Assembly (NCBI RefSeq): GCF_000336555.1
Contig: NZ_KB375281.1
Coordinates: forward strand, 1,599,578-1,663,577
Length of the DNA: 64,000 nt
Direction: 5' to 3'
Origin: Afipia clevelandensis ATCC 49720
GTDB taxonomy: Bacteria; Pseudomonadota; Alphaproteobacteria; Rhizobiales; Xanthobacteraceae
The stretch's first letter is position 1. Each line of letters begins with the position of its first letter. The notes beneath the pieces are model-generated. The model saw only the letters and a program-made list of their open reading frames with translations. It ran no database searches and had not been told where the DNA came from. Of this stretch, positions 54,242 through 62,548 are shown one piece after another. A program made the position numbers and the translations under genes.

Positions 54242-54703
54242 ATGGCCAAAGCCAGGAAACTTTTCACCATCGGCTATGAGCAGACGCCGGCGAAAGCTGT
54301 GCTCGATGAACTGCAGCACGCCGGGGTCAAGCTGCTGGTCGACGTGCGCGCCATCGCGTCGTCACGCCGGCCCGGCTTCTCCAAAAGCCAGCTCGCGGCG
54401 GGCCTCGATGAGCGCGGTATTTCCTACATCCATCTTCGCGGTCTCGGCACGCCGAAGGAAGGCCGCCTCGCGGCGCGCAGCGGAGATATGAAAGCGTTGT
54501 CGAAAATCTATCACGCCCACCTCAAGACCCCGCAGGCGCGCGGCGAGATGGACGAACTGGCCGCGCTGGTGATGAAGGCCGGACCGGTCTGCATTCTCTG
54601 CTATGAGCGCGACCACAACGTCTGCCACCGCAAGTTCATCGCCGAGATCATCGAGGAGCGCGAGGGCGTGAAAATCGAAGACCTCGTTGCCCCGCAGATC
54701 TGA
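54242..54703 (+). CDS. DUF488 family protein
   Basis: A 153-residue protein with the DUF488 core: LFTIGYEQTPAKAVLDELQ, LLVDVRAIASSRRPGFSK, HLRGLGTPKE, and the conserved Cys/His set CILCYERDHNVCHRKFIAEI, which could bind metal. GGGAGA lies 4 bases before ATG 54242. Function unknown. It follows the DUF72 gene in the same direction. Confidence 0.92.
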   Translation: MAKARKLFTIGYEQTPAKAVLDELQHAGVKLLVDVRAIASSRRPGFSKSQLAAGLDERGISYIHLRGLGTPKEGRLAARSGDMKALSKIYHAHLKTPQARGEMDELAALVMKAGPVCILCYERDHNVCHRKFIAEIIEEREGVKIEDLVAPQI

Positions 54704-54844
54704 GTTATCCACAGGCCCCCCGCCGTATCTTCCGGACCTGTTCCCGGGGTGTTCGCGGCCCGTTCGCTAGACGAACCTCCCCTTCGGCGTTCTAATTCCT
54801 AGGTAGTTTTACGTAAGCATTTCAGTGCGGGGCTTGGGGGCTCC

Positions 54845-55603
54845 ATGCGTTGCGTCGGGAAGGTGTACGCGTTTGGCGTCGCCGTTGCCGCACTGCTTGG
54901 CGGCAGCTCCCCCACTATTGCCGATCCCCTCACCGGTCTTTTGCCCGCGGCGAGCCAGCTTAGTGGCGGCGCCTATCCGGAAAAATTTCTCTACTTCAGC
55001 GGCTTCGATCTGTGGCGCAGCGGCGGTTCGTTCTATGGCGGCGTGCAATGGGCGCCCGGCGGCCTCGACCAGGATGGCTTCACGCTCAAACTGCTGATTG
55101 CCGAAGGCACCTATCGCTATCTCTCGGGAGGCACGGATATTCGCGGCACCGGCCTGCTGGCATCAATTCTTCCCGGCTGGCGGGTGAAGCGCGGAAATTT
55201 CGAGATCAAGGTGTTTGCTGGTCTCGATCTGCAGAACCATCGCTTCTCACCGGACGATCCCGGCAACGGCCTGCGAGGAAATCACGCGGGTCTGCGCGTC
55301 GGCGCGGACCTGTGGTGGGAGCCGACGCCAACCCTGATGATCGCATCGTCGATCTCGGGATCGACGATCGGCACCAATTTCAGCATTCGCGGCGCTGCCG
55401 GCTGGCGTGTTGAGGACCGTTTCTGGGCGGGACCGGAAATCGAAACATCCGGCGATCAGGTCTATCGCCAGTACCGGATCGGCGCCCATATCACCTCGCT
55501 GAAATGGTCCGCGTTTGAATGGTCGCTCGGCGCGGGCTATGTTGCGGACAACAGTGATCGTTCCGGTCTTTATGCACGTCTCAGCGTACTGACCCGCCGC
55601 TAA
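54845..55603 (+). CDS. bcsS: Cellulose biosynthesis protein BcsS-like
   Basis: A 252-residue secreted beta-rich protein. A signal peptide (VYAFGVAVAALLGGSSPTIA) is followed by LYFSGFDLWRSGGSFYGGVQ, WAPGGLDQDGFTLKLLIAEG, and repeated outward-facing strands (RVGADLWWEP, FEWSLGAGYVADNSDRSGLY) consistent with an outer-membrane barrel. The pattern fits the BcsS family (PF17036) of alphaproteobacteria, linked to cellulose synthase clusters. No bcs gene is in the window, so it is an orphan here. GGGGG precedes ATG 54845. Confidence 0.75.
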   Translation: MRCVGKVYAFGVAVAALLGGSSPTIADPLTGLLPAASQLSGGAYPEKFLYFSGFDLWRSGGSFYGGVQWAPGGLDQDGFTLKLLIAEGTYRYLSGGTDIRGTGLLASILPGWRVKRGNFEIKVFAGLDLQNHRFSPDDPGNGLRGNHAGLRVGADLWWEPTPTLMIASSISGSTIGTNFSIRGAAGWRVEDRFWAGPEIETSGDQVYRQYRIGAHITSLKWSAFEWSLGAGYVADNSDRSGLYARLSVLTRR

Positions 55604-55708
55604 AGCCGGACCTCAGCGACCACGAAAGTCTAATGCACCACGGGTTGAACGGTATGACCCGCATCATACTGTAAAAGCCTGCTCCCGATTGTCCGCCAGG
55701 AATACGAA

Positions 55709-56989
55709 ATGATTTCCGCATGGGTTTCCGCCCGCCTTGCCGCTCGCGGCATCCACTACGGCTGGATCATGGTCGCCGTGACATTTTTCACGGCGCTCAT
55801 TAGTTCGGCGTCGGTCGGCGCACCGGGCGTCTTCATCCTGCCGCTGGAAAAGGAATTCGGCTGGAGCACCACGCAGATTTCGTCGGCGCTCTCGATCCGC
55901 CTGCTGCTGTTTGGCCTGATGGCCCCCTTCGCCGCCGCGCTGATGGTGCGCTTCGGCTTGCGCAATGTCGTGATGTCGGCGCTCACGATCATAGCCGTCG
56001 GCCTGCTTGCCTCGCTGGCGATGACGCAAGCCTGGCATCTGATCGCGCTGTGGGGATTCGTGGTCGGGTTCGGCACCGGCATGACGGCGATGGTGCTAGG
56101 CGCAACCGTCGCGACGCGCTGGTTCGTCGCGCATCGCGGACTGGTGGTTGGCATCCTGGCGGCCAGCGTTGCCACCGGACAGCTCATCTTTCTTCCCATC
56201 ATGGCCTATCTCACCGAGGCTTATGGCTGGCGTGTGGCGCTCGGCACGATGTGCGTGATGCTCGCCCTTGCCGCGCTTAATGCGCTGCTGTTCATGACCG
56301 ACCGGCCATCGGACCTCGGGCTGCGTCCTGTCGGGGATGACGACACGGCCCCGGCCGCTCCGGCGCCCGCCGCCAACTCGATCGTCGCGGCGGCTTTCTC
56401 GGCGCTACGCGATGCCTCGAAGACCCGGGTATTCTGGATTCTGTTCGGCACGTTCTTCATCTGCGGCGCGAGCACGAATGGACTGGTGCAGACTCACCTC
56501 ATTCCGATGTGCGCGGACTACGGCATTCCGGCAACCACCTCCGCGAGCCTGCTGGCAGCGATGGGCATTTTCGATTTCTTCGGAACCATCATCTCCGGCT
56601 GGCTGTCGGACCGCTACAGCAACCGCTGGCTGCTGTTCTGGTATTACGGCCTGCGCGGACTGTCGCTGATCTTCCTGCCGTTCACCGATTTCTCGTTCTA
56701 TGGACTGTCGCTGTTCGCGGTGTTCTATGGACTCGACTGGATCGCGACGGTGCCGCCCACGGTGAAGCTGACGGCCAAGCATTTCGGGCCGGAGCGCGCC
56801 GCCATGGTGTTCGGGTGGATCTTCGTCGGCCATCAGCTTGGCTCGGCCAGCGCAGCGTTCGGCGCGGGCCTCACCCGCACACTGTACGAGACCTATCTTC
56901 CGGCGTTCTTCGCGGCCGGAATCCTCTGCCTGATCGCAGCGACGGTGCTGATGCTGGTTCGATCCAATCCGAAAGCGGCAGCCGCATAG
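55709..56989 (+). CDS. MFS transporter, monocarboxylate/oxalate type
   Basis: A 426-residue major facilitator with about 12 membrane segments and a central loop rich in Ala/Pro (around 215-235). The start HYGWIMVAVTFFTALISSAS and FGWSTTQISSALSIRLLLFG, followed by GMTAMVLGATVATRWF, are typical of the oxalate:formate antiporter / MCT-like group. GWLSDRYSNRWLLFWYYGL is the C-half motif A. AGGA precedes ATG 55709. The substrate is probably a small organic acid; not certain. Confidence 0.88.
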   Translation: MISAWVSARLAARGIHYGWIMVAVTFFTALISSASVGAPGVFILPLEKEFGWSTTQISSALSIRLLLFGLMAPFAAALMVRFGLRNVVMSALTIIAVGLLASLAMTQAWHLIALWGFVVGFGTGMTAMVLGATVATRWFVAHRGLVVGILAASVATGQLIFLPIMAYLTEAYGWRVALGTMCVMLALAALNALLFMTDRPSDLGLRPVGDDDTAPAAPAPAANSIVAAAFSALRDASKTRVFWILFGTFFICGASTNGLVQTHLIPMCADYGIPATTSASLLAAMGIFDFFGTIISGWLSDRYSNRWLLFWYYGLRGLSLIFLPFTDFSFYGLSLFAVFYGLDWIATVPPTVKLTAKHFGPERAAMVFGWIFVGHQLGSASAAFGAGLTRTLYETYLPAFFAAGILCLIAATVLMLVRSNPKAAAA

Positions 56990-56994
56990 CAGAC

Positions 56995-58296
56995 TCAGCC
57001 GAGACGCCAGACCGCCATCGGCGTCTCGTAGCCCTTCACCGGCACCTCGCCCAGCGAGACCGCGTCCTTGCACGCATCGCCGAGCGTGTCGCGGACGACG
57101 GACGAAATCAGCAATCGCGAGTTGAATTCCTTGTTCAGGGATTCAAGGCGCGAGGCGAAATTCACCGTATCGCCGATCACCGTATATTCCTTGCGGCGGG
57201 GCGATCCGACGCTACCGGCGACGACATCGCCGAAATGCAGCCCGATGCCGATGCGAAGCGGCCAGCTATTGCGTTCGTTGTCCCGATCCATGGCCGTCAG
57301 CATTTCGCGCGCCGCCGCCACGGCATGTTGGGTTGCGTCCGCGGTTTCAAAAGGTGCACCGAACAGCGCGAGAAACCCGTCACCCATGAACTTGTTCACG
57401 ATGCCGCCATGACGATCGACGATCTCGACAAGCACGGCGAATGCGCCGTCCAGCCGATCGACCACCTCCTGCGGACTGTGAACCCGTGCTGCTGCCGTAA
57501 AGCTCCGGAAGTCGACAAACATCACGGCCACGCGGCGAATATCGCTCGCCGTGCTGGTCCCTTCCGCCATCAGCCGCTCGACCACCTGCGGCGAGACGTG
57601 CTGGCCGAACAGGTTGGTCACGCGGTCGCGCGCGGTGGCCGCAATGATGCTCTTCTCGAACTGCCGCCGCAATTGAACACCGACAGCGCCAGCGAGGATG
57701 CCGCAGATGAATACGACAAGACTTCGGATGACATGATAGTCAACCGCCGGCGGCGCATCCGGATAATAGAACAGCGCCATGCCCAGCAGTTCGATCGCCG
57801 CAACGAAACCAGTGAAAGTGGAAAGCCAGAAATCGAGCCGCAGCGTCGAGAGAATAATGAAGATGAAATAGCACAGCGGCCCGACATACCCGAGACCCTG
57901 AACCGAGCCCATATTGTTGATATGGAGCGCCAGGGCGATGGTCGGAATGCTGGTCTCGATGAAGACGCTGGCATAGCGCCGGAACACCGGAAGATCGCCC
58001 TCGCGCTGAAGCTGCCGCTTGACCATCGCATGAACGAACAGCTCGAACAGAATAAACGGAACCAGAATCGCATAGAGATAGACCGGCTTGAAATTTCCGT
58101 GCCAGAGCTGATTCAGTTGATCAGGTGCGACGACGTAAAACAGCCAAAGAACGACGGTGAAAAGCGCGGTCGTTGCGATCAGCGCCTTGATCCGGAGCAA
58201 TTCAGTCTGGAGAATTTCCCGCGTCAGCGTCCGCCGGAAGTCTTTCGACACCGTTTCGCTTTCGGTCTTCCCCGTCCACGTCCCAAGCCAGCCCAT
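56995..58296 (-). CDS. Class III adenylate/guanylate cyclase with membrane domain
   Basis: A 433-residue protein. The N-terminal half holds about six helices in a MASE-like module. The cyclase domain (about 240-430) has VAVMFVDFRSFTAAAR and NKFMGDGFLALFG for the two metal Asp residues and the base-contact Lys. EYTVIGDTVNFASRLE supplies the base-recognition Asp and the transition-state Asn and Arg. So it should make cAMP. Start ATG 58296 follows GGGGCAGG; a GTG at 58317 is possible. It is convergent with the second MFS gene. Confidence 0.92.
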   Translation of the reverse strand: MGWLGTWTGKTESETVSKDFRRTLTREILQTELLRIKALIATTALFTVVLWLFYVVAPDQLNQLWHGNFKPVYLYAILVPFILFELFVHAMVKRQLQREGDLPVFRRYASVFIETSIPTIALALHINNMGSVQGLGYVGPLCYFIFIILSTLRLDFWLSTFTGFVAAIELLGMALFYYPDAPPAVDYHVIRSLVVFICGILAGAVGVQLRRQFEKSIIAATARDRVTNLFGQHVSPQVVERLMAEGTSTASDIRRVAVMFVDFRSFTAAARVHSPQEVVDRLDGAFAVLVEIVDRHGGIVNKFMGDGFLALFGAPFETADATQHAVAAAREMLTAMDRDNERNSWPLRIGIGLHFGDVVAGSVGSPRRKEYTVIGDTVNFASRLESLNKEFNSRLLISSVVRDTLGDACKDAVSLGEVPVKGYETPMAVWRLG

Positions 58297-58351
58297 GCCT
58301 GCCCCATCGCGTTGCACGTTGCGTCAAAGGATACAGGATTACAGGCCGCGC

Positions 58352-59500
58352 TCAATCCAGCGTTCGCCTGAATCGCGTCACCGCGATGGTCATGGCGAAC
58401 AGTACCAGCACGCACAAAGCAATGGCATCATACTGCAGGTTTTCCAGCGATGCGCCCTTGAGCATGATGGCGCGGACGATCCGGATATAATGGGTGAGCG
58501 GCAACGCCTCCCCGATCCACTGCGCCCAGACCGGCATGCCGGCGAACGGAAACATGAAGCCGGACAGCAATATGTTCGGCAGGAAGAACATCATCGACAT
58601 CTGCATGGCCTGAAGCTGGTTCTGCGCGATGGTCGAGAATGTATAACCGATCGAGAGGTTCGCCGCGATGAACAGCGTCGACAGCACCGCAAGCACACCG
58701 ATGCTGCCGAGGATCGGCACCCCGAACAGCAGCGTTCCGATGCCGATGATGATCGTCGCCTGCAGGAATCCCACCAGCACATAGGGAATGATCTTGCCGA
58801 GCATCACCTCGACCGGCGTGATCGGCATCGCCAGCAGGTTTTCCATCGTGCCGCGCTCGATCTCGCGGGTGACGGACAGTGCCGTGAATATCAGCATGGT
58901 CATGGTGAGGATGGTGCCGACCAGACCGGGCACGATGTTGAGCCGGGATTCGGCGGCAGGATTGTAGCGGGCGTGGGCACGGATCTCGAACGGCATCTCT
59001 GGCGGATCGCCCACCTGCAGATCATGCGCCAGCGCCGTCTGCACGATCTGCCCCAGCGCTCCGAGCGCCGAGCCGGAGGCGACGGGATCGGTGGCATCCG
59101 CCGCCACCAGCAGCGCGGGCCTGTCGCCGCGCCGGACGCCGCGCTCGAAGCCGCGCGGAATTTCGACGCCGAACAGCACCTTGCCTGATTCCAGCAGGCT
59201 GTCGAATTCGGCGACGGTGTGAACCTGTTGCGTGAACCGGAAATACGCCGTGTTCTGCAGCGCTTTCAGAATCGAACGTCCGAGGTCGCTGTCTTCCTGC
59301 AGCAGCACCGCGGTCGGCAGATGGCGCGGCGTGGTATTGATGGCGTAGCCGAACAGCAGAAGCTGCATGATCGGCAGCATCACGATCATGGCGAAGGACA
59401 CGCGGTCGCGGCGAAGCTGGAGGAATTCCTTCACCAGCATCGCATAAGTGCGCTGCCAGAAACCGCGCATGCCGCCATTGGTGGTTTCAGTTGCACTCAT
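58352..59500 (-). CDS. ABC-2 type permease (YbhR/YhhJ-like)
   Basis: A 382-residue ABC export permease. One helix (MIVMLPIMQLLLFGYAINTT) is followed by a large periplasmic domain (about 60-190) and five C-terminal helices. SVTREIERGTMENLLAMPIT is the conserved coupling segment, and NLSIGYTFSTIAQNQLQAMQ the typical later helix. Its ATG overlaps the ATPase gene stop by 4 bases. Together with the ATPase and the HlyD-like protein it forms a tripartite exporter like YbhGFSR, but with one permease instead of two. Confidence 0.92.
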   Translation of the reverse strand: MSATETTNGGMRGFWQRTYAMLVKEFLQLRRDRVSFAMIVMLPIMQLLLFGYAINTTPRHLPTAVLLQEDSDLGRSILKALQNTAYFRFTQQVHTVAEFDSLLESGKVLFGVEIPRGFERGVRRGDRPALLVAADATDPVASGSALGALGQIVQTALAHDLQVGDPPEMPFEIRAHARYNPAAESRLNIVPGLVGTILTMTMLIFTALSVTREIERGTMENLLAMPITPVEVMLGKIIPYVLVGFLQATIIIGIGTLLFGVPILGSIGVLAVLSTLFIAANLSIGYTFSTIAQNQLQAMQMSMMFFLPNILLSGFMFPFAGMPVWAQWIGEALPLTHYIRIVRAIMLKGASLENLQYDAIALCVLVLFAMTIAVTRFRRTLD

Positions 59501-60438
59501 TGGAAGTTATCCTTGGCGCGGCCCATCAACTCGATGAAGACATCTTCGAGCGACGGTTCGGATTTGTGCCAGACGGTGCCGTTGCCCGATTTGTACGGCG
59601 CGATCGCGCGCTCCAGCGCGGCTTCATCGCGGCCGGACACATGCAGGCTGGTCCCGAACGGTGCGACCATATCGATGCCCGGCTGATCAACAAGATCGGT
59701 CGCCAGCTTGTTCAGGCCTTCCCCGGTCACCGTGTAGGTGGTCAGCGCCGATTTGGCGATGACCTCTTCCACCGTGCCATGCGCAAGCAGATTGCCATAG
59801 GCGATATAGGCGATCTCATGACAGCGCTCCGCCTCGTCCATGTAGTGCGTCGAGACAAGCACGGTCAGCCCCTCCGCCGCGAGCGCATGAATCTCGTTCC
59901 AGAACTCGCGGCGAGCTTTCGGATCGACGCCAGCCGTCGGCTCGTCGAGCAGAAGCAGTTGCGGGTTCGGCAAGGTGCATGCGCCGAGCGCCAGCCGCTG
60001 CTTCCAGCCGCCGGAGAGTTCACCGGCCAGTTGCTCCTCGCGTCCGGTCAAGCCGATGCGCTTGATCATCTCGCGTGCGGCCTCGCGCGGGTCGTCGACT
60101 CCGTACAGCCGCGCAACGAACTCCAGATTCTCGCGCACCGATAAATCCTGATACAGGCTGAAGCGCTGGGTCATGTAGCCGACATGCCGCTTGATCTTGT
60201 CGGCATCGCGCCGGATGTCGTAGCCAAGACAGGTCCCCTCACCGCTGTCCGGTGTCAGCAGGCCGCACAGCATGCGAATGGTCGTGGTCTTGCCGGAGCC
60301 GTTCGGGCCGAGAAAGCCGTAAATCGAGCCGCGCTTCACCTGCATCGACAGGTCATGCACCACCTGCCGCCCGTTGAACGACTTCGACAGGCCGTGAACC
60401 TCGATCGCGATATCGGACGGAGCGGCAGCCGTGCTCAT
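59497..60438 (-). CDS. ABC transporter ATP-binding protein
   Basis: A 313-residue ATPase of the drug-export (YbhF/CcmA-like) type. Walker A is GPNGSGKTT, the signature LSGGWKQR, Walker B LLLLDEPTAGVDP, and the H-loop His follows in VLVSTHYMDEAERC. Unlike E. coli YbhF, which has two ATPase domains, only one is present. A C-terminal extension (about 220-310) ends PSLEDVFIELMGRAK. It overlaps both neighbouring genes by 4 bases. Confidence 0.95.
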   Translation of the reverse strand: MSTAAAPSDIAIEVHGLSKSFNGRQVVHDLSMQVKRGSIYGFLGPNGSGKTTTIRMLCGLLTPDSGEGTCLGYDIRRDADKIKRHVGYMTQRFSLYQDLSVRENLEFVARLYGVDDPREAAREMIKRIGLTGREEQLAGELSGGWKQRLALGACTLPNPQLLLLDEPTAGVDPKARREFWNEIHALAAEGLTVLVSTHYMDEAERCHEIAYIAYGNLLAHGTVEEVIAKSALTTYTVTGEGLNKLATDLVDQPGIDMVAPFGTSLHVSGRDEAALERAIAPYKSGNGTVWHKSEPSLEDVFIELMGRAKDNFQ

Positions 60439-61211
60439 GGCGCGGCCTTGCTGCCGGTGAAGACGCTGACCGGCTGTCCGACACGCAGGCTGTCCGGCTT
60501 GTTCGGCCGCGCCTGGATCAGATATACCAGCTTCGAGCGTTCACTGAGACTGTAGATCACCGGCGGGGTGTATTCCGCCATGGTGGCGATGAAATAGACT
60601 TTGGCCGTGATGTCGTTGGGGCAGCCGTCGCAGGTCACCCGTACCTCCTCGCCGACTTTCATCTTCGGCAGTTCCGGCTCCGGCACATAGAAGCGGACCT
60701 TCATGTTGCCGGGCGGCAGGATCGAAATCACCGGACGCTGCGCGGCGACGGTCTCGCCTTCACGGAAATAGATTTGCTGGATGGTGCCGGCGATTGGCGC
60801 CTTCATCCGCCGCCGCTCAAGCCGTGTCTGCGACGTATTCACCCGCGCTTCGGCAACACGCAGATTGGCCAGCGCCGTGTCGTAATTCGCCTGCGTGCCC
60901 GAACCTGTCTTGCTCAATGCCGCCGCGCGATCAAACGCCTGCTGCGCGTTGGCCAGTGTCGCGTTGCTCTGGTTCAGATCGGCCTGCTGCAGATCGTCAT
61001 CGACCGCATAGAGCGGCGCACCGACCTCGACGCGGTCGCCTTCGCGGACACTGAGCTTGACCACACGCCCCTGCTCGTCCGGGCTGACAAAGATCATGTC
61101 GGCTTCGACCCACCCCTGATAACCGGGGGGCTTCGACTCCCAGCAACCAGCCAGCGACGCGGCGGCCAATATCAGCACGGCAACCCGCGCGGCTTTTCGC
61201 GACGCAATCAT
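60435..61211 (-). CDS. HlyD-family periplasmic adaptor (lipoprotein)
   Basis: A 258-residue membrane-fusion adaptor. The start MIASRKAARVAVLILAAASL leads to an LAGC lipobox with Cys23. FVSPDEQGRVVKLSVREGD is the lipoyl half-domain, ATLANAQQAFDRAAALSKTG the coiled hairpin, and MKAPIAGTIQQIYFREGETV the second lipoyl half. It bridges the inner-membrane ABC pump to an outer-membrane channel. AGGGAG precedes the ATG. It overlaps the tetR gene and the ATPase gene by 4 bases each. Confidence 0.93.
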   Translation of the reverse strand: MIASRKAARVAVLILAAASLAGCWESKPPGYQGWVEADMIFVSPDEQGRVVKLSVREGDRVEVGAPLYAVDDDLQQADLNQSNATLANAQQAFDRAAALSKTGSGTQANYDTALANLRVAEARVNTSQTRLERRRMKAPIAGTIQQIYFREGETVAAQRPVISILPPGNMKVRFYVPEPELPKMKVGEEVRVTCDGCPNDITAKVYFIATMAEYTPPVIYSLSERSKLVYLIQARPNKPDSLRVGQPVSVFTGSKAAP

Positions 61212-61948
61212 GCCGCTCTCCCTTCGATAAAAATCAGATCCAGATGAACACGCAGCATCGCCGCGACATCGAGCGGCGCGAGCTTGCCGAACAGCCCCTG
61301 CCAGATCACGGAGACAATCATCGGCGCGACCAGAAGTTGCGGAAACTCCGCCAGCTTCGGATCGCGGATTTCACCGCGCGCGATGCCATAGTCGATCAGC
61401 TTGCGCATGCCGCCGATGCCATGGGCGATCACTTCGCGATAATAGAACTCGGCGAGTTGCGGAAAGCGCGTGCCTTCGGAAATGATCATGCGAACGATGT
61501 CGGCGCGCCGGGTCCCGATCACCTCGCGCGCGAACGTCTCAGCCAGCGCTTCCATCGCCGCGCGCGCCGAGCTCCCGCCAATTCCGATCGGCGGATTGGA
61601 AATGCGCACGGTCAGCGGTCCCAGCGCCGTGCGCACCAGTTCCTGAAACAGCGCGTCCTTGTCCTTGAAGTGAAGGTAGATGGTGCCCTTCGCCACACCC
61701 GCGCGCTTCGCGACATCGTCGAGGCGGGTTGCGGCAAAACCCTTGGCTGTAAATTCCTCAAGCCCTGCGGCAACGATGGCTGCGCGCCGCTCGGTGGCGC
61801 CCATCGCTCGCTTGGATGGGCGCGATGCTGCAGGCTTGCCGGCGGGTGCGCGCGTCTTCGCGCTCCGTCCGGATACTTTCACGGACGCAGGCGCATCCTC
61901 GGATGCGTGCTTCGAGGGCCGGATGTCGATCAGGGGGCGTTTTGTCAT
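61208..61948 (-). CDS. TetR-family repressor of the ABC exporter operon
   Basis: A 246-residue regulator. An unusual basic N-terminal extension of about 48 residues (rich in Ala, Lys, Arg, Pro) precedes the HTH: RRAAIVAAGLEEFTAKGFAA then LDDVAKRAGVAKGTIYLHF. The C-terminal ligand domain is of CecR/AcrR type. The E. coli counterpart CecR controls ybhGFSR, the same gene order. A perfect operator-like palindrome (61955) lies 6 bases before the ATG. That leaves no room for a Shine-Dalgarno, so the transcript may be leaderless or translation may start at ATG 61804. Confidence 0.88.
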   Translation of the reverse strand: MTKRPLIDIRPSKHASEDAPASVKVSGRSAKTRAPAGKPAASRPSKRAMGATERRAAIVAAGLEEFTAKGFAATRLDDVAKRAGVAKGTIYLHFKDKDALFQELVRTALGPLTVRISNPPIGIGGSSARAAMEALAETFAREVIGTRRADIVRMIISEGTRFPQLAEFYYREVIAHGIGGMRKLIDYGIARGEIRDPKLAEFPQLLVAPMIVSVIWQGLFGKLAPLDVAAMLRVHLDLIFIEGRAA

Positions 61949-61954
61949 GGGAAG

Positions 61955-61980
61955 AATATGACTGACTGGTCAGTCATATT
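61955..61980. promoter_or_regulatory. TetR-type operator palindrome at the start of the exporter operon
   Basis: AATATGACTGAC (61955-61966) and GTCAGTCATATT (61969-61980) are perfect 12-base arms around TG. Such ACTGAC/GTCAGT palindromes are typical TetR-family operators. It lies 6 bases before the tetR start codon, so the regulator probably represses its own operon. Confidence 0.88.
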
Positions 61981-62069
61981 CAAGTGAAAACTGGATCCTC
62001 TATCCCTGATTGATACAAGACATTGATATAATTAGCGAGTTTCTACGAAGGGCGACCTTCCCGGCACGA

Positions 62070-62456
62070 TCAGCCGCGGGCGTCGCAGGCCCAGGCGCGG
62101 ATCACACATTCCTTGCCGCCGAAGGCGTAGCATTTCTTCATTGCCTCGTTGAGCGCGCTGGAAATGCGCGGAGCCACGGCATAGCCGTGCGCGCCGCAAG
62201 GTTTGGTCATGTCGAGCGAGAGCGCGACACAGGCGCGCTTCATCGTGACGGCGGAGCATTCGCCTTTGCACTGCTTGAGCGCGGCGACCCGCGCGCTTTG
62301 CTCGGCAGGATAGTCGAAGGCCTGTCCGTAAGCCCCGCACTTGCCGATCGCGAGCGCGCCGGCTGCGTCAGCCGGAACGGCGAAATGGGTGGCAAAAGTT
62401 GAAACCAAAGCAACAATGAAAAACGCGCGAAGGCGCGCGACGGTACCGTTCGACAA
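62070..62456 (-). CDS. DUF4189 family secreted protein
   Basis: A 128-residue secreted protein. A signal peptide (RAFFIVALVSTFATHFAVP and ADA) precedes ALAIGKCGAYGQAFDYPAEQ, AALKQCKGECSAVTMKRACV and CGAHGYAVAP, the DUF4189 pattern with paired Cys; the end CYAFGGKECVIRAWACDARG closes a second repeat. The TTG at 62456 is chosen because GGAGGGG lies just before it; a GTG at 62477 is an in-frame alternative. Function unknown. Convergence with nothing; faces the tetR operon start. Confidence 0.85.
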   Translation of the reverse strand: MSNGTVARLRAFFIVALVSTFATHFAVPADAAGALAIGKCGAYGQAFDYPAEQSARVAALKQCKGECSAVTMKRACVALSLDMTKPCGAHGYAVAPRISSALNEAMKKCYAFGGKECVIRAWACDARG

Positions 62457-62548
62457 AATCCCCTCCCCCGAGGTCACTCAATGACACTCTAGGGGCCGGG
62501 GCGTTTCAACTTGGTGAACAAACCGGAAAGACGACGACGCCTGAACGA

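Noticed and set aside
56509-58371. 620-codon plus-strand frame over the MFS and cyclase genes
   Set aside because: Overlaps two well-supported genes and has no motif.
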